Numbered from the stretch's first letter, positions 26,668 through 36,214 are shown. The stretch: DNA of 64,000 nucleotides from Acidobacteriota bacterium (GCA_027307115.1 DAHUXN010000059.1:1-64000); one strand, 5' to 3'. Notes: generated by a model from the sequence alone, not told the origin. Made by a program: numbers and translations.

Positions 26668-29394
26668 GTGGCACAGGCAGCTTCCACGTACTTGGGGGAG
26701 CAACGACGGCGGAGCACCCGTATTGAACAGACGCTGCCAATAATCATTCGCGGCACGGATCTGTTGGGGCAGCCGTTTGAAGAGCGAACCTCGACGCAAA
26801 GCCTCAGCTTCCATGGTTGCCGTTACGCCTCCAAGCATCACCTCCCGAAGAATACCTGGATTACCATCGAGGTCCCCGCAGAACAAAGACAAAGAGAACA
26901 ACTCAACGCCCGCGCGCGTGTCACCTGGATCCAGAGGCCTCGTACTTTGCGCGAGTTGTTTCAAGTCGGCGTCGAGCTGGAAATGGGGAGCAACGTCTGG
27001 GGCGTCGCGCTCCCTCCGGTGGACTGGGTGAGCAGTAGCATCGAGGGCATGGAGACGGCGAACGTTGGCTCCGCGACCCATCCTGGCGCAGACGTCACAG
27101 AAAAAGTTGTGAGCGCGATGGCAGTAGTCCCGCAAGGAGGCCCCCTCGCTTCCTACTTGGGGGATTTGCTTGCGAGCTCTGCCCGTCAATCTTCCCCCGG
27201 CGGCGCGGAACAGGCGACCGAGCTCAAAATTGAGGAAAGCCCTCTTCTGCGAGAGCTTCGTCATCAATTCGAATTTCAGGCCCAGAAGGCGGTTGAGAAA
27301 GCGCGAGAGGTTGCCGAGCAAGTGGTCGACGAGCGCGCCACCAACCTCAGGGGCGAATTGCATAATCAGTTGAGTCAGGAACATCGCGCCACGGCAGAGG
27401 CCTTCTATGAAAAATGGCGTCAGGAATTCGAAGGTAGGGAGTCATCTGCGCGGGAACGGATTTCTTCGGATCTGACGCAGAGGTTGATCGTTCAGGTGGC
27501 CCAGGTGAAGCAAGAGGTTCACGAGAACCTGAACGCTTCGTGGGGCGACGCAATCGAGCGAACCCGAGCCGCACTCTTGGAATGGGAACGCCGTAAGGGA
27601 GATTTGCACGGAGAAGTGCGCACCGTTTCCGAAGAAGTTGCGAGCCAGGCGGAGCGGCGTTTCGAGGAAAAATTGTCGCAGCAACTTGATGAGATCCGAA
27701 AGGAACTGGGATCGCGCGCGGAACACCAGATTGCTCTTGAGCAGGGGAACGCCGTAGAGATGCTGGCAATCCGGGAGAGGGTACGTCAGCATCTGCAAGA
27801 GGAAATGACTCGCGCTCAGACGCAGTGGAACGACCTTCTCGAATCCTCCATCGATAGCGCGGCACAAAGGCTCGTTGGCCGTGTTACCGACAGCTCTCAA
27901 CAAATACTGCAAGCTGCCGAGCAAAAGGTGGCCGCGCGAGTCGCAGATCTCCAGCAGGATTCCGGACTCAGCATCGAAACCGCACGCGCCGCGCTTGATG
28001 AGGTGAAGAGCGCGCTCGATCAAGAAATGGCCCGCACGAAAACTTCTTTGACGGAAATCGAAAACGCCGCGACGCACTTCTCCGAATATTCCAGACAACT
28101 CGAGGCCGCGAGTCAGGACAGTTTGAATGAATTGCGTCAGCGTCTGGAATCGAACGTCGTATCGCAGCTTGCGGAACTGGATCGTCGGGCGGCTGAACTG
28201 CAAAAACGTTCGATGGAGTGTGCCGAATCACGATTGGCGGAAATGAGCAAGCAGAGAGTGGAACAAACGGCTGGCGAAGTCGACGCAAGGATTGCTCCAG
28301 TTTTGGAAAAGGCAGCCGAGGCCACCCGGCAACTGTCCGTTCGCGAAGAGCAGGCGAGAGAACTTCTACACATTCACCGTGAGCGGTTGCGACAGGCTTC
28401 TGCGCATGTGCAGCAAGAAGCAACGGAAAATATGTCATCGATGCTCACGAGATTGCAGAGCGATTTCGAGCTTGCAGGAAAACAGGTTTCTGCGAAGTGG
28501 GTCGAGGACCTTAACGCGAATACAGCGCGAATCACCGAGGAAGCCTCGATGGGACTCGCAAAAGCTTGTGAAGACCAGTTGCAACGCAGCTTCTCCCGCC
28601 TGGACGTACGCATGGAAGGCTCTGTCAATGACGTAAGGAAAAGCATCGATGAAGTGGCCGCGGAAGCGACGGAAAATTATCGCACGCACCTTGAGAAAAT
28701 CGAAGCTTCTCAGCTGAGGACCACTGGCGAGCGCCTCGAAGCGCTTTCGCGGAATCAAGTTGACGCCGCGAAGAACCAATTCGAGCAAACAGCGGAAGGA
28801 GTGGCGCGGACTTTTGGGCAAGTAATTCAAGCGGCGGCGGACAAAGTGACCGAGCAGGCCGTTGCTGAAAACGATGCCCGAACCGAACAGGAGCGCAAGC
28901 GGCTGGAAGACGCAGCTGAGCAAGTCTTGCATAGCCTGCAAGCGCGCGCCCAGACCTCGTTTAGTCACTTTCAAGAACAGCTGGCAATGACCACGGAGCG
29001 AAACCTGACACAGTCGAACCAGAGCCTCGCATCGCAACTTGGTGCCACGCTCGACGTGTTCCGGGAACAGGGTAAAACTCAACTTGCAGAATGGTCTGCG
29101 AAGCAAGAAGGATTGGGTGCTGAAGGGCTTGAGCGCCATGAGGATCGGCTTCGCTCTGCGGGGAACTCCTGGCTCGACGCAACCGTGAACCAGCTTGACG
29201 CACTGAACCAGAAACGCATGGATTCGCTGATTCGCGGCGCCGAAGACGCGATGCGCAAGGCCTGCATCGATGTATTCGATGGATTGGCGCAGGCGATGAA
29301 GGAGAAACTCCTGGGCACTTTCACTGAATCCCGCAATGCGCCGGCGCCGCCGTCTGGCGAGGATAAAAGCCTGGAACGGCGCGCCTCCGCCTGA
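26668..29394 (+). CDS. PilZ-domain protein with very long coiled coil
   Basis: A 908-residue protein. Residues about 10-110 form a PilZ-like domain with the arginine motif RRRSTR (13-18) and a degenerate second motif, SLSFHG (45-50; consensus D/NxSxxG). Roughly residues 170-890 are almost continuous charged heptad-rich helix (Glu, Gln, Arg, Ala), a coiled coil of unusual length. PilZ domains bind cyclic di-GMP, but the loss of the usual Asp/Asn may weaken that. No membrane helix is visible, so it is probably cytoplasmic or cytoskeleton-like. No neighbouring gene fixes its role. Confidence 0.75.
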   Translation: MAQAASTYLGEQRRRSTRIEQTLPIIIRGTDLLGQPFEERTSTQSLSFHGCRYASKHHLPKNTWITIEVPAEQRQREQLNARARVTWIQRPRTLRELFQVGVELEMGSNVWGVALPPVDWVSSSIEGMETANVGSATHPGADVTEKVVSAMAVVPQGGPLASYLGDLLASSARQSSPGGAEQATELKIEESPLLRELRHQFEFQAQKAVEKAREVAEQVVDERATNLRGELHNQLSQEHRATAEAFYEKWRQEFEGRESSARERISSDLTQRLIVQVAQVKQEVHENLNASWGDAIERTRAALLEWERRKGDLHGEVRTVSEEVASQAERRFEEKLSQQLDEIRKELGSRAEHQIALEQGNAVEMLAIRERVRQHLQEEMTRAQTQWNDLLESSIDSAAQRLVGRVTDSSQQILQAAEQKVAARVADLQQDSGLSIETARAALDEVKSALDQEMARTKTSLTEIENAATHFSEYSRQLEAASQDSLNELRQRLESNVVSQLAELDRRAAELQKRSMECAESRLAEMSKQRVEQTAGEVDARIAPVLEKAAEATRQLSVREEQARELLHIHRERLRQASAHVQQEATENMSSMLTRLQSDFELAGKQVSAKWVEDLNANTARITEEASMGLAKACEDQLQRSFSRLDVRMEGSVNDVRKSIDEVAAEATENYRTHLEKIEASQLRTTGERLEALSRNQVDAAKNQFEQTAEGVARTFGQVIQAAADKVTEQAVAENDARTEQERKRLEDAAEQVLHSLQARAQTSFSHFQEQLAMTTERNLTQSNQSLASQLGATLDVFREQGKTQLAEWSAKQEGLGAEGLERHEDRLRSAGNSWLDATVNQLDALNQKRMDSLIRGAEDAMRKACIDVFDGLAQAMKEKLLGTFTESRNAPAPPSGEDKSLERRASA

Positions 29395-29450
29395 AATGCT
29401 GGTCATGGAATCAAAATCTGCGCAAGAGCCTTCGTCGCGGCGTTGGCAAC

Positions 29451-30557
29451 TTATCGTTTGCCGGTGATCTCCATTATTGAATCCGCGACATAATCCACCT
29501 GCTCCTCGGTCATCTCAGGAAAGAAAGGCAATGCGAGGGCGCGTTCGCACGCACGTTCAGCGTCAGGGAAATCACCGGCACGGTATCCCAGATTCGCCAG
29601 GGCTTTCTGCAAATGCAACGGCCGCGGGTAATGCACGGCGGTACCTATGCCGCGTTCTTCAAGTTGTTGCTTCACGGAGTCACGTTTGTCGACGTAAACC
29701 ACAAACAGGTGATACGCGCATTCGTCGCGCGGATCGTCTTGTGGCATGTCAAGCCGCGCAGCGCCGAGTTGCCTGTGGTAGCGTTGCGCAAGCGCCTTTC
29801 TATTTGCCGACCATTCGTCCAGGTGGCGCAACTTCACGCGCAGCACCGCGCCTTGAAAACCCTCCATACGATAGTTGTAGCCGATGAAATCATGGAAATA
29901 CCGGTGCGCTTCTCCATGACTTCGCGCCGCGCGGCAGTATTCGGCGACGCGATCCTCGTTAGTGACCAGCGCCCCCGCCTCGCCATAGGCGCCCAAATTT
30001 TTCGATGGATAAAAGCTGAATGCGCCGGAGTTTCCTAAAGCACCGACGCGCCGCCCGCGGAATCGCGCGCCATGGGCTTGGCAAGCATCTTCGATGAGCG
30101 CCAATTTATGTGGGCGCGCAATCTTTTCGAGCGCGTCCATGTCGGCGGGTCGGCCGTAGAGGTGAATCGGCAGTATCGCCTTGGTGCGCGGCGTGATGGC
30201 ACGCTCCGCCAGTTGTGGATCGATGTTGGAATTCAGCGGGTCGATGTCTACAAAGACGATCTTTGCGCCCGTGTAAGCAATGGCTTCCGCGGTAGCGATA
30301 AACGTATTCGGGCTTGTGATGACTTCGTCGCCCGGCCCAACCCCCGCGGCCAGGAGTGCTAAATGCAGCGCGCTGGTCCCTGAATTCAGTGCGATGCAAT
30401 GTTTCGCTTCACAGTACGCCGCAAATTCCTTTTCGAACGCGGCTACTTCGTCGCCGAGGCTGAACGACGCGTTGCGGCAAACGCGGTCGACGGCTTCGAG
30501 AATCTCTCCGCGAAGCCCGGCATACTGGGTTTTCAGATCGAAATAAGGTACCTTCAT
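29451..30557 (-). CDS. DegT/DnrJ/EryC1/StrS aminotransferase
   Basis: PLP-dependent sugar aminotransferase of 368 residues that makes amino sugars on nucleotide-sugar precursors. PLP lysine Lys186 lies in FYPSKNLGAYGEAG. Also visible are NSGTSALHLAL (58-68), EDACQAHGA (156-164) and YNYRMEGFQGA. The start is ATG at 30557; GTG at 30569 adds four residues. It is divergent from the GT2 gene. It probably serves the polysaccharide locus downstream, which is inferred from pathway only. Confidence 0.88.
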   Translation of the reverse strand: MKVPYFDLKTQYAGLRGEILEAVDRVCRNASFSLGDEVAAFEKEFAAYCEAKHCIALNSGTSALHLALLAAGVGPGDEVITSPNTFIATAEAIAYTGAKIVFVDIDPLNSNIDPQLAERAITPRTKAILPIHLYGRPADMDALEKIARPHKLALIEDACQAHGARFRGRRVGALGNSGAFSFYPSKNLGAYGEAGALVTNEDRVAEYCRAARSHGEAHRYFHDFIGYNYRMEGFQGAVLRVKLRHLDEWSANRKALAQRYHRQLGAARLDMPQDDPRDECAYHLFVVYVDKRDSVKQQLEERGIGTAVHYPRPLHLQKALANLGYRAGDFPDAERACERALALPFFPEMTEEQVDYVADSIMEITGKR

Positions 30558-30674
30558 CAGAGTCTTCACGGTTCAACTTTACTTTTTCCGGTTCCGGCGC
30601 GCAATCAAGAAGGAGAATCTGCTTCCGATATGTGACGTTGAACTCCTCGTGTTAATCTCTTCATGCGGAGATCC

Positions 30675-31502
30675 ATGGTCCCTTCTCACATGGCAGAACA
30701 GGAGCGCCGGCCTGACACGGCGCGGATGGCGTTCGATGCAAACTCGGACAGCAAAGCGCCGCTGACTGTTTCCGTGATCATCGCTGCCTATAACGAACGG
30801 GCGTTCATCGAGGAGATTCTGCGGCGCGTGCAGGCGGTGGGCGTCGCGCATGAAATCGTGGTCGTCGATGACGGGTCCACCGATGGAACTCGCGAATGGC
30901 TGACGGAGATGCACAGGCTCCAGCAAGCCGGCGAAACGGAGGCGGAAATTCTCGGCGGACGCTCGCGTTTGCCCTTGAGCAACATTCATTTTTTATTTCA
31001 AGACCGCAATCAAGGGAAAGGCGCAGCGCTGCGACGCGGTTTTGACGAGGCTAGCGGCGATATTTTTTTGGTTCAGGACGCGGATCTCGAATACGACCCG
31101 CGCGAATACGCCAAGCTGATCGAACCCATCCTCGATGGACGCGCCGACGTGGTCTACGGGTCGCGATTCCTCGGAGGTCCTCAGCGCGTCCACTTTTTTT
31201 GGCATTATGTCGGCAACAAACTTCTGACGCTGCTTTCCGACATCGTCACGAACTTGACGCTCTCTGACATGGAGACCTGTTACAAGGTATTTCGCAAGGA
31301 AGTGATTCGGGGAATGAGGCTGCGTTCGAATCGTTTTGGCTTCGAGCCGGAAGTGACGGCGCGCGTGGCCAAGGGACGATGGCGCATTTACGAAGTGCCG
31401 ATTTCTTACGCGGGCCGTTCCTACGAGGAAGGCAAGAAAATCACCTGGCGCGATGGCGTTGTGACGCTCTACGCAATTTTGCGATATCGCTTCTTCGATT
31501 GA
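30675..31502 (+). CDS. Glycosyltransferase family 2, dolichyl-phosphate mannosyltransferase-like
   Basis: A 275-residue GT-A enzyme without transmembrane helices. It has VSVIIAAYNE, the DXD-like region VVDDGSTDGTREW, QGKGAALRRGF and VQDADLEYDPRE. The DPM1/polyprenyl-P hexosyltransferase-like C-terminus has GSRF and DMETCYKVFR. It likely loads a sugar onto a polyprenyl phosphate. ATG at 30675 is preceded by GGAG; ATG at 30663 is an alternative. Confidence 0.85.
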   Translation: MVPSHMAEQERRPDTARMAFDANSDSKAPLTVSVIIAAYNERAFIEEILRRVQAVGVAHEIVVVDDGSTDGTREWLTEMHRLQQAGETEAEILGGRSRLPLSNIHFLFQDRNQGKGAALRRGFDEASGDIFLVQDADLEYDPREYAKLIEPILDGRADVVYGSRFLGGPQRVHFFWHYVGNKLLTLLSDIVTNLTLSDMETCYKVFRKEVIRGMRLRSNRFGFEPEVTARVAKGRWRIYEVPISYAGRSYEEGKKITWRDGVVTLYAILRYRFFD

Positions 31503-31542
31503 AAGCGCTCATTGGCGCCGACTCCTTTTCACCTTCCTGTAA

Positions 31543-32364
31543 CTAGATATGCGTAAGAGTTCCAGTGATTTTTGTCCGGCGGAGCGCCCACGCAAATGTA
31601 AAAAAGGACAGGGGTAATAAAATTGCCGCAAAGATCAGCAACGCAATAATCGAAGGCCACAGCAGACGAAGCGGCGCCCCTCCTAACAACGCCGCCCGCA
31701 TCCCTTCCAGCGAATAGGTGATCGGAATCAATCGCGCGACATCCTGCAAGTACTTCGGCAAAATCGAAACCGGATACATCGTCCCGCCGAGAAATCCTGA
31801 AAGTCCCAGAAGAATCCATTTCGCGGGATTGCCGCGTTTGAATAGCAGCGTGTAACTGGTCGAGAAAATTCCCAGGCCGGCAAACGCCAGGATTGAAGCC
31901 AGCAGGATAAGTATTGCGCCAATCCAGTTTGCTGAGCGGGCCGAAAACCCGAATAAGAGGACGCCCCATCCCAGGTACACCACGGTGCGCAAGGAAGTCA
32001 GAACAAACGGATAGATCACCGAACCAAGCAAGATGACGGGAAGCGACGTTTGTGTTACAAGCAACGCTTCGAGCGTGCGATTCTGACGCGCCTCCTCGAG
32101 GCTGGAATCAAACGCATTGAAGGCCACACCCAGATAATCGAAGAAGGCAAAGCCGACCAGCGCAAATGCGAAGTAGCTGCCACCTTGGGGAAGGGCGCTC
32201 GAAAGTTGAGGGCTCCCGACGAATCGCGAAAGGTAGTAAAACGTAGCGACACCGAACAACGCCTCGCAAGCTTCCAAAATAAAGGCGCTGCGATAACCGC
32301 GTGCAATGGCAAGGTCCCGGCGAAAAAAGGCCCACAACTTTTCCAACGTAATGCGCATGTTCAT
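31543..32364 (-). CDS. ABC-2 type transporter permease
   Basis: A 273-residue integral membrane protein with about six hydrophobic helices and the ABC-2 family features LGGTMYPVSILPKYLQ and IPITYSLEGMRAALLGG. It pairs with the upstream ATPase: ATG at 32364 overlaps the ATPase stop (ATGA). Together they form an exporter. Polysaccharide, lipid or peptide cargo cannot be told apart from sequence. The position divergent from the lasso operon makes it a candidate exporter for the peptide. Confidence 0.85.
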   Translation of the reverse strand: MNMRITLEKLWAFFRRDLAIARGYRSAFILEACEALFGVATFYYLSRFVGSPQLSSALPQGGSYFAFALVGFAFFDYLGVAFNAFDSSLEEARQNRTLEALLVTQTSLPVILLGSVIYPFVLTSLRTVVYLGWGVLLFGFSARSANWIGAILILLASILAFAGLGIFSTSYTLLFKRGNPAKWILLGLSGFLGGTMYPVSILPKYLQDVARLIPITYSLEGMRAALLGGAPLRLLWPSIIALLIFAAILLPLSFFTFAWALRRTKITGTLTHI

Positions 32365-33170
32365 CCGCTGCGTTCCTTCGAGGAATGGGGTCCCGTTAGG
32401 CGTTCGAGAGCTCCCTGTAGATGGGCTGTGCCTGCCTGTGCACACAGATTGCGCGGGCTATCGAATGCAAGGATGCGTCCTTCGGCAAGTAATACAACTC
32501 GGCTTGCCATTTCTTCCACTTCGCCGAGCGTGTGAGAAGCAAAGAGCAGCGTCGTCCCAAGCCGGCCCACGATGTCGTCTTTAAGGAAGCGGCGAAACTC
32601 GGCGGCCGCCACGGGATCAAGGCTGCGCGTAGGCTCGTCGAGGAGCAACACTGCCGGCGCGTGTAGAAGAGACCGCGCGAGACCCAATCGCTGTAGCATG
32701 CCTGTCGAATACGTGCGCGACTGGCGGTCCAATATCTCCTTCATGCCGAGCAGTTCTGCCAGCTCGTCAATTCTCCGCAATGCTTCACGGCGCATTAGAT
32801 TGTTCATTGTCGCGAACAGACGCAGATTCTCTCGTCCACTCAAGCGCCCATAAAATCCCTCGTCGCCGCTGGTGTAGTAGCCAACTTGCTTGCGTGCTCC
32901 TGCTCCATCGCTCACTACATCGCAGCCGGAAATTTCGGCCTGCCCGCGCGAAGGCAAAATTAGCGTGGCCAGCACTCTCAGAAGCGTGGATTTGCCGGCG
33001 CCATTTTCACCGATGAGCGCGACCGCTTCTCCTGGCTCAACCGAGAACGAAATTCCTGCCAATGCACGCAGCGTAAGACGTGCGACCGGTTGCATGAGGG
33101 CCCGCCATCCCGAATACGAAGGCGGGAAGTACTTCTCGAGATTCCGAACAATGATTGCGCGTGCGGGCAC
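32361..33170 (-). CDS. ABC transporter ATP-binding protein
   Basis: A 269-residue ATPase with Walker A GENGAGKST (54-62), signature region YSTGMLQRLGLARSL, Walker B LLLDEPTRSLD and switch His in ASHTLGEVEEM. An N-terminal extension (LEKYFPPSYSGWRALMQP) precedes the core, as in ABC-2 type exporters of the NodI/CcmA-like group. It overlaps its permease by four bases. It is divergent from the lasso peptide operon across 183 bases. Confidence 0.88.
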   Translation of the reverse strand: MPARAIIVRNLEKYFPPSYSGWRALMQPVARLTLRALAGISFSVEPGEAVALIGENGAGKSTLLRVLATLILPSRGQAEISGCDVVSDGAGARKQVGYYTSGDEGFYGRLSGRENLRLFATMNNLMRREALRRIDELAELLGMKEILDRQSRTYSTGMLQRLGLARSLLHAPAVLLLDEPTRSLDPVAAAEFRRFLKDDIVGRLGTTLLFASHTLGEVEEMASRVVLLAEGRILAFDSPRNLCAQAGTAHLQGALERLTGPHSSKERSG

Positions 33171-33185
33171 GGATTGTGTTTATAA

Positions 33186-33202
33186 CCGAACTTGCCGTTC
33201 GG
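33186..33202. repeat. Inverted repeat in the divergent region before the lasso operon
   Basis: CCGAAC-TTGCC-GTTCGG, a perfect 6-bp inverted repeat with a 5-base spacer. It lies between the ABC ATPase start and the PqqD-like gene. It has no T-tail and could be an operator; nothing else supports that. Confidence 0.2.
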
Positions 33203-33353
33203 AATCCAGTTCGACGTTGCCGGAGCCGGACGAATCCAAGTAGAATTACAAAGGCGTCTTCACGCAATCTCTAGGGGTCGCGGTCCCCACTACTCCTGAC
33301 GTTGAAGTCAAAGAATATACGTCTACCTCCTATTCATGTTCGGAAAGGTTTCA

Positions 33354-33650
33354 ATGAACAGCAACTTCACCAACGATGCTATTCTCGTGGCAACGAAACA
33401 GCAGGTTTCCTGCGAACTGGGCGAGGAAGCGGCGATCCTCAACATGAAAAATAGTGTCTACTATGGGTTGGATCCAGTAGGCGCGCGGATCTGGCGGTTG
33501 CTCCAGCAACCCACAAGCATCAGTGCGATTCGTGATGTGATCGTCCAGGAATACGATGTCACTCCGCAGCAAGCTGAAAGTGATCTACGCGCCCTGCTTG
33601 AAAAATTGCTTCGTGAGGGTTTGGTGGAGTTGACTGGTGATTCTCGCTGA
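33354..33650 (+). CDS. Lasso peptide RRE protein (PqqD-like, B1)
   Basis: A 98-residue winged-helix protein of the PqqD family. In lasso pathways this RiPP recognition element binds the precursor leader through the YxxP motif and delivers it to the B2 protease. The fold is shown by LGEEAAILNMKNSVYYGLDPVG, WRLLQQ and LEKLLREGLVEL. ATG at 33354 has GGAAAGG upstream; a short extension from 33336 is less likely. The next gene is the protease. Confidence 0.88.
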   Translation: MNSNFTNDAILVATKQQVSCELGEEAAILNMKNSVYYGLDPVGARIWRLLQQPTSISAIRDVIVQEYDVTPQQAESDLRALLEKLLREGLVELTGDSR

Positions 33651-33758
33651 GGCTTCGCGGCTACAGATTATTGACGAAAACAATTCTGGTATGCTCCGCA
33701 TGAAGCGCTTTTCTGCGGTCATCGCATCTACTGTAAGAAGGAGCCAAGGGCGCCTCCG

Positions 33759-34238
33759 GTGGACGCTATGAACGCTACTTGGGTGCGCTTTTGTAAACTC
33801 TCCGGCAGGGAGCGTCGAGATTTCTTTCTGGGATTACTATTCCTTCCCGTTGTGGTGATCTGGTTGCGCGTATCCACGTTTCAAAGCGTTCGGCAGGCAT
33901 TGGAAAAGTGGCACGGCACTGCTGCTTTGACAAATCAGCGTGATGGCGCCCGGATCTTCACCGAGTCTCAGTCTGCCAGCCGCATGTTGGACGCTGCTTC
34001 CCGCCGCGGTGTTGTTCGCGGAAACTGCCTTTCCCGTTCGATTGCGTTGTGCTGGCTACTGCGACGCAGGGGAATTCCGGCGCAATTGCGAATTGGCGCA
34101 AGGAAGATTGGCAATCAGTTAGAAGCTCACGCGTGGATTGAGGTCGCCGGGCACGCGATCAACGACTCGGACGACGTTCAAACTCGATATGCGCCTTTCG
34201 CGGGTCCCATCACCAACAAGATGGCTGCACAAAAATGA
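33759..34238 (+). CDS. Lasso peptide leader peptidase (transglutaminase-like, B2)
   Basis: A 159-residue protein of the lasso B2 family, which removes the leader peptide. The Cys-His-Asp triad is visible: Cys90 in GNCLSRS, His124 in AHAWIE and Asp136 in INDSD. The spacing and the LLRRRGIPAQLRIG block match lasso B proteins. GTG at 33759 (AAGGG upstream) or ATG at 33768 are possible starts. It overlaps the cyclase by four bases (ATGA). Confidence 0.9.
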   Translation: MDAMNATWVRFCKLSGRERRDFFLGLLFLPVVVIWLRVSTFQSVRQALEKWHGTAALTNQRDGARIFTESQSASRMLDAASRRGVVRGNCLSRSIALCWLLRRRGIPAQLRIGARKIGNQLEAHAWIEVAGHAINDSDDVQTRYAPFAGPITNKMAAQK

Positions 34239-36085
34239 GTGGGATTGTTGGCATAGCCCACTTGGAAGGCAGGCCAGTCGATTCCGATCTGCTGCGCCGG
34301 ATGACGAACTGGCTTTCCTTCCGCGGCCCGGACGCGCAGGAAATTTGGACCGATGGTCCTGTCGGGCTGGGTCACGCACTACTTTCTCATGCGAATAATT
34401 CCGAGCCTGAACGCCAGCCGGCAACCCTCGACGGGCGCACCTGGATCGTGGCGGATGTTCGTCTCGACGCCCGAAGAGAACTCGTCGATGCCCTTCGCTC
34501 GAGCAGTAGGGAAGCCAATCTTTCCGATTCGGATTCCCAATTACTTCTCCATGCGTATGAGGCATGGGGTGAGTCGTGTCTCGATCACTTGCTCGGGGAT
34601 TTTGCGTTCGCCATTTGGGACGCAAAGCGCGCCCAGCTTTTTTGTGCTTGCGATCATTTCGGCATCAGGCCTTTCTACTTCGCTGAAGTTGACCATTCCT
34701 TTATCTTCAGCAACACACTTGATTGCCTCCGCCTTCATCCCGCGGTTTCCGACCGGTTGAATGACGCAGCGATCGCAGATTTCCTTCTCTTTGGCATGAA
34801 TTATGATCCCGCGTCGACTTCATTTGCCGACATCCACCGTCTGCCGCGAGCGCATTCGCTACGCTGGTCTGCTTCAGGTTTGCAACTGCGGGAGTACTGG
34901 CGTCCGCCCACGGATGGCGCGATTTACTATCAGCGGCGTCGCGAATACATTGAGCATTTTGGTGAACTATTTAAAAGCGCCGTCGAAGACCGGCTGAGAA
35001 CGAACAAAGCCGGAATTCTCCTAAGTGGCGGGCTCGACTCCTCTAGTGTGACGGCCGTGGCTCACGAACTGCGCAAGGAAAAATACCCAGCGTTGGAATT
35101 GCACGCGTTTACCTCGATTCATCAGAACGTTTCATCTGACAGCGATGCAAACGCTGCCCGCACTGTGGCTTCTGCTTTTCAGATTCCGCTTCATTTTTCC
35201 GTGGTCGACAACGTGGGAATCCTCGAAGGCCGCAACGATCTCAACAGGCATTGGCCCGAGCCCATTGCCTACCCCTTCCCGAGCAGCTTGACGGGTGAAT
35301 TCAAAGCGATTGCGGCTGAAGTGAAGGTCTTGTTTTCCGGCGAAGGCATCGACAATCTGATGGAGTTTGAGATGAAACAACATTTTCGCTGCCTTTGGCG
35401 TGAAGGGCGTTCCGGTCGGGCACTTGCGGATTTAGCAGAGCACGTTTTGCGTAGGTTCGAGGCACCCGATGGCCTGCGAGGCCCTTTGCGCAGAATGGGG
35501 CGCTTGTTTTCGCCACGGGAATCCCGCGCGTCCTTTCCTGACTGGATACAGCCTGATCTGGCAGCGAGCTTGAATCTCCAGGCTCGTTGGAGCAGCCCGC
35601 TCGACAACCTTCCTTGGAACACCCACCCACGTCATCCTCGAGGCTATGCCTCGCTTTTCTTGCCTCAATGGGATTTCCTGTTTCGGATGGAAAATGCGGC
35701 CACAACACGTCAACCAGTTGAGGTCCGATACCCGTTTCTGGATGTCCGGTTGGTGAACTTTCTTCTAGCCATACCTTCGATGCCGTGGTTCTTCCGCAAG
35801 TACCTGCTGCGCGAAACGATGCGTGGAAGGCTGCCCGACGCAATACGATTGCGACCGAAAACTCCATCCCCTTTTCACCCCTTACTTGCAGCTCTGCAAC
35901 GCGAGGAGGCAGAACCCCTGCTGAGAATGCAACCTGCCCATCAGTTGAAGCATTATATTAGCGAGGGCTGGGTGCCGTTGTTGAGGCCAGATATGAATGC
36001 GGAAGAAGCAGAACTGAAAATAAATCCTGCTTGTCTCAACTTCTGGTTGCTGTCGCTTTCTCGAAAGGCGACATCGAAGAAATAG
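34235..36085 (+). CDS. Lasso macrocyclase (asparagine synthetase-like, C)
   Basis: A 616-residue protein homologous to asparagine synthetase B. The N-terminal amidotransferase-like half (about 1-190) begins MSGIVG, with Ser in place of the catalytic Cys2. The synthetase half has the ATP-binding loop LSGGLDSSSV (263-272), which adenylates the Asp/Glu side chain before ring closure. Loss of Cys2 fits a lasso cyclase, which uses the precursor's own N-terminal amine rather than glutamine ammonia. It lies between the protease and the precursor genes. Confidence 0.9.
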   Translation: MSGIVGIAHLEGRPVDSDLLRRMTNWLSFRGPDAQEIWTDGPVGLGHALLSHANNSEPERQPATLDGRTWIVADVRLDARRELVDALRSSSREANLSDSDSQLLLHAYEAWGESCLDHLLGDFAFAIWDAKRAQLFCACDHFGIRPFYFAEVDHSFIFSNTLDCLRLHPAVSDRLNDAAIADFLLFGMNYDPASTSFADIHRLPRAHSLRWSASGLQLREYWRPPTDGAIYYQRRREYIEHFGELFKSAVEDRLRTNKAGILLSGGLDSSSVTAVAHELRKEKYPALELHAFTSIHQNVSSDSDANAARTVASAFQIPLHFSVVDNVGILEGRNDLNRHWPEPIAYPFPSSLTGEFKAIAAEVKVLFSGEGIDNLMEFEMKQHFRCLWREGRSGRALADLAEHVLRRFEAPDGLRGPLRRMGRLFSPRESRASFPDWIQPDLAASLNLQARWSSPLDNLPWNTHPRHPRGYASLFLPQWDFLFRMENAATTRQPVEVRYPFLDVRLVNFLLAIPSMPWFFRKYLLRETMRGRLPDAIRLRPKTPSPFHPLLAALQREEAEPLLRMQPAHQLKHYISEGWVPLLRPDMNAEEAELKINPACLNFWLLSLSRKATSKK

Positions 36086-36179
36086 AAGCGACCCGCGCCG
36101 CAGTCGTTGAGTTTTCGACGTGAACGGGGCCTGTAGATGTAGTAGTGTTGTTTGTTCGAGGTGCCCGAAAACTTTATGG

Positions 36180-36208
36180 TTGCGGTCGTGCTACCGAATT
36201 AGTATAGA
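36180..36208 (+). promoter_or_regulatory. Possible promoter for the precursor genes
   Basis: TTGCGG (36180-36185), a 17-base gap, then TATAGA (36203-36208); the overlapping TAGAAT (36205-36210) is a 5/6 match at 19-base spacing. Transcription would begin just before or at the ribosome site. Separate transcription of lasso precursors is common, but this box is weak. Confidence 0.25.
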
Positions 36209-36214
36209 ATTCAT

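Noticed and set aside
28435-29406. Reverse-strand frame of 323 codons inside the PilZ/coiled-coil gene
   Set aside because: It is a shadow of the repetitive Glu/Gln/Arg-rich coiled coil; no motif or start context.
33275-33289. GGGG...CCCC pairing before the PqqD-like gene as a regulatory hairpin
   Set aside because: Only four pairs around a seven-base loop; too weak to support.
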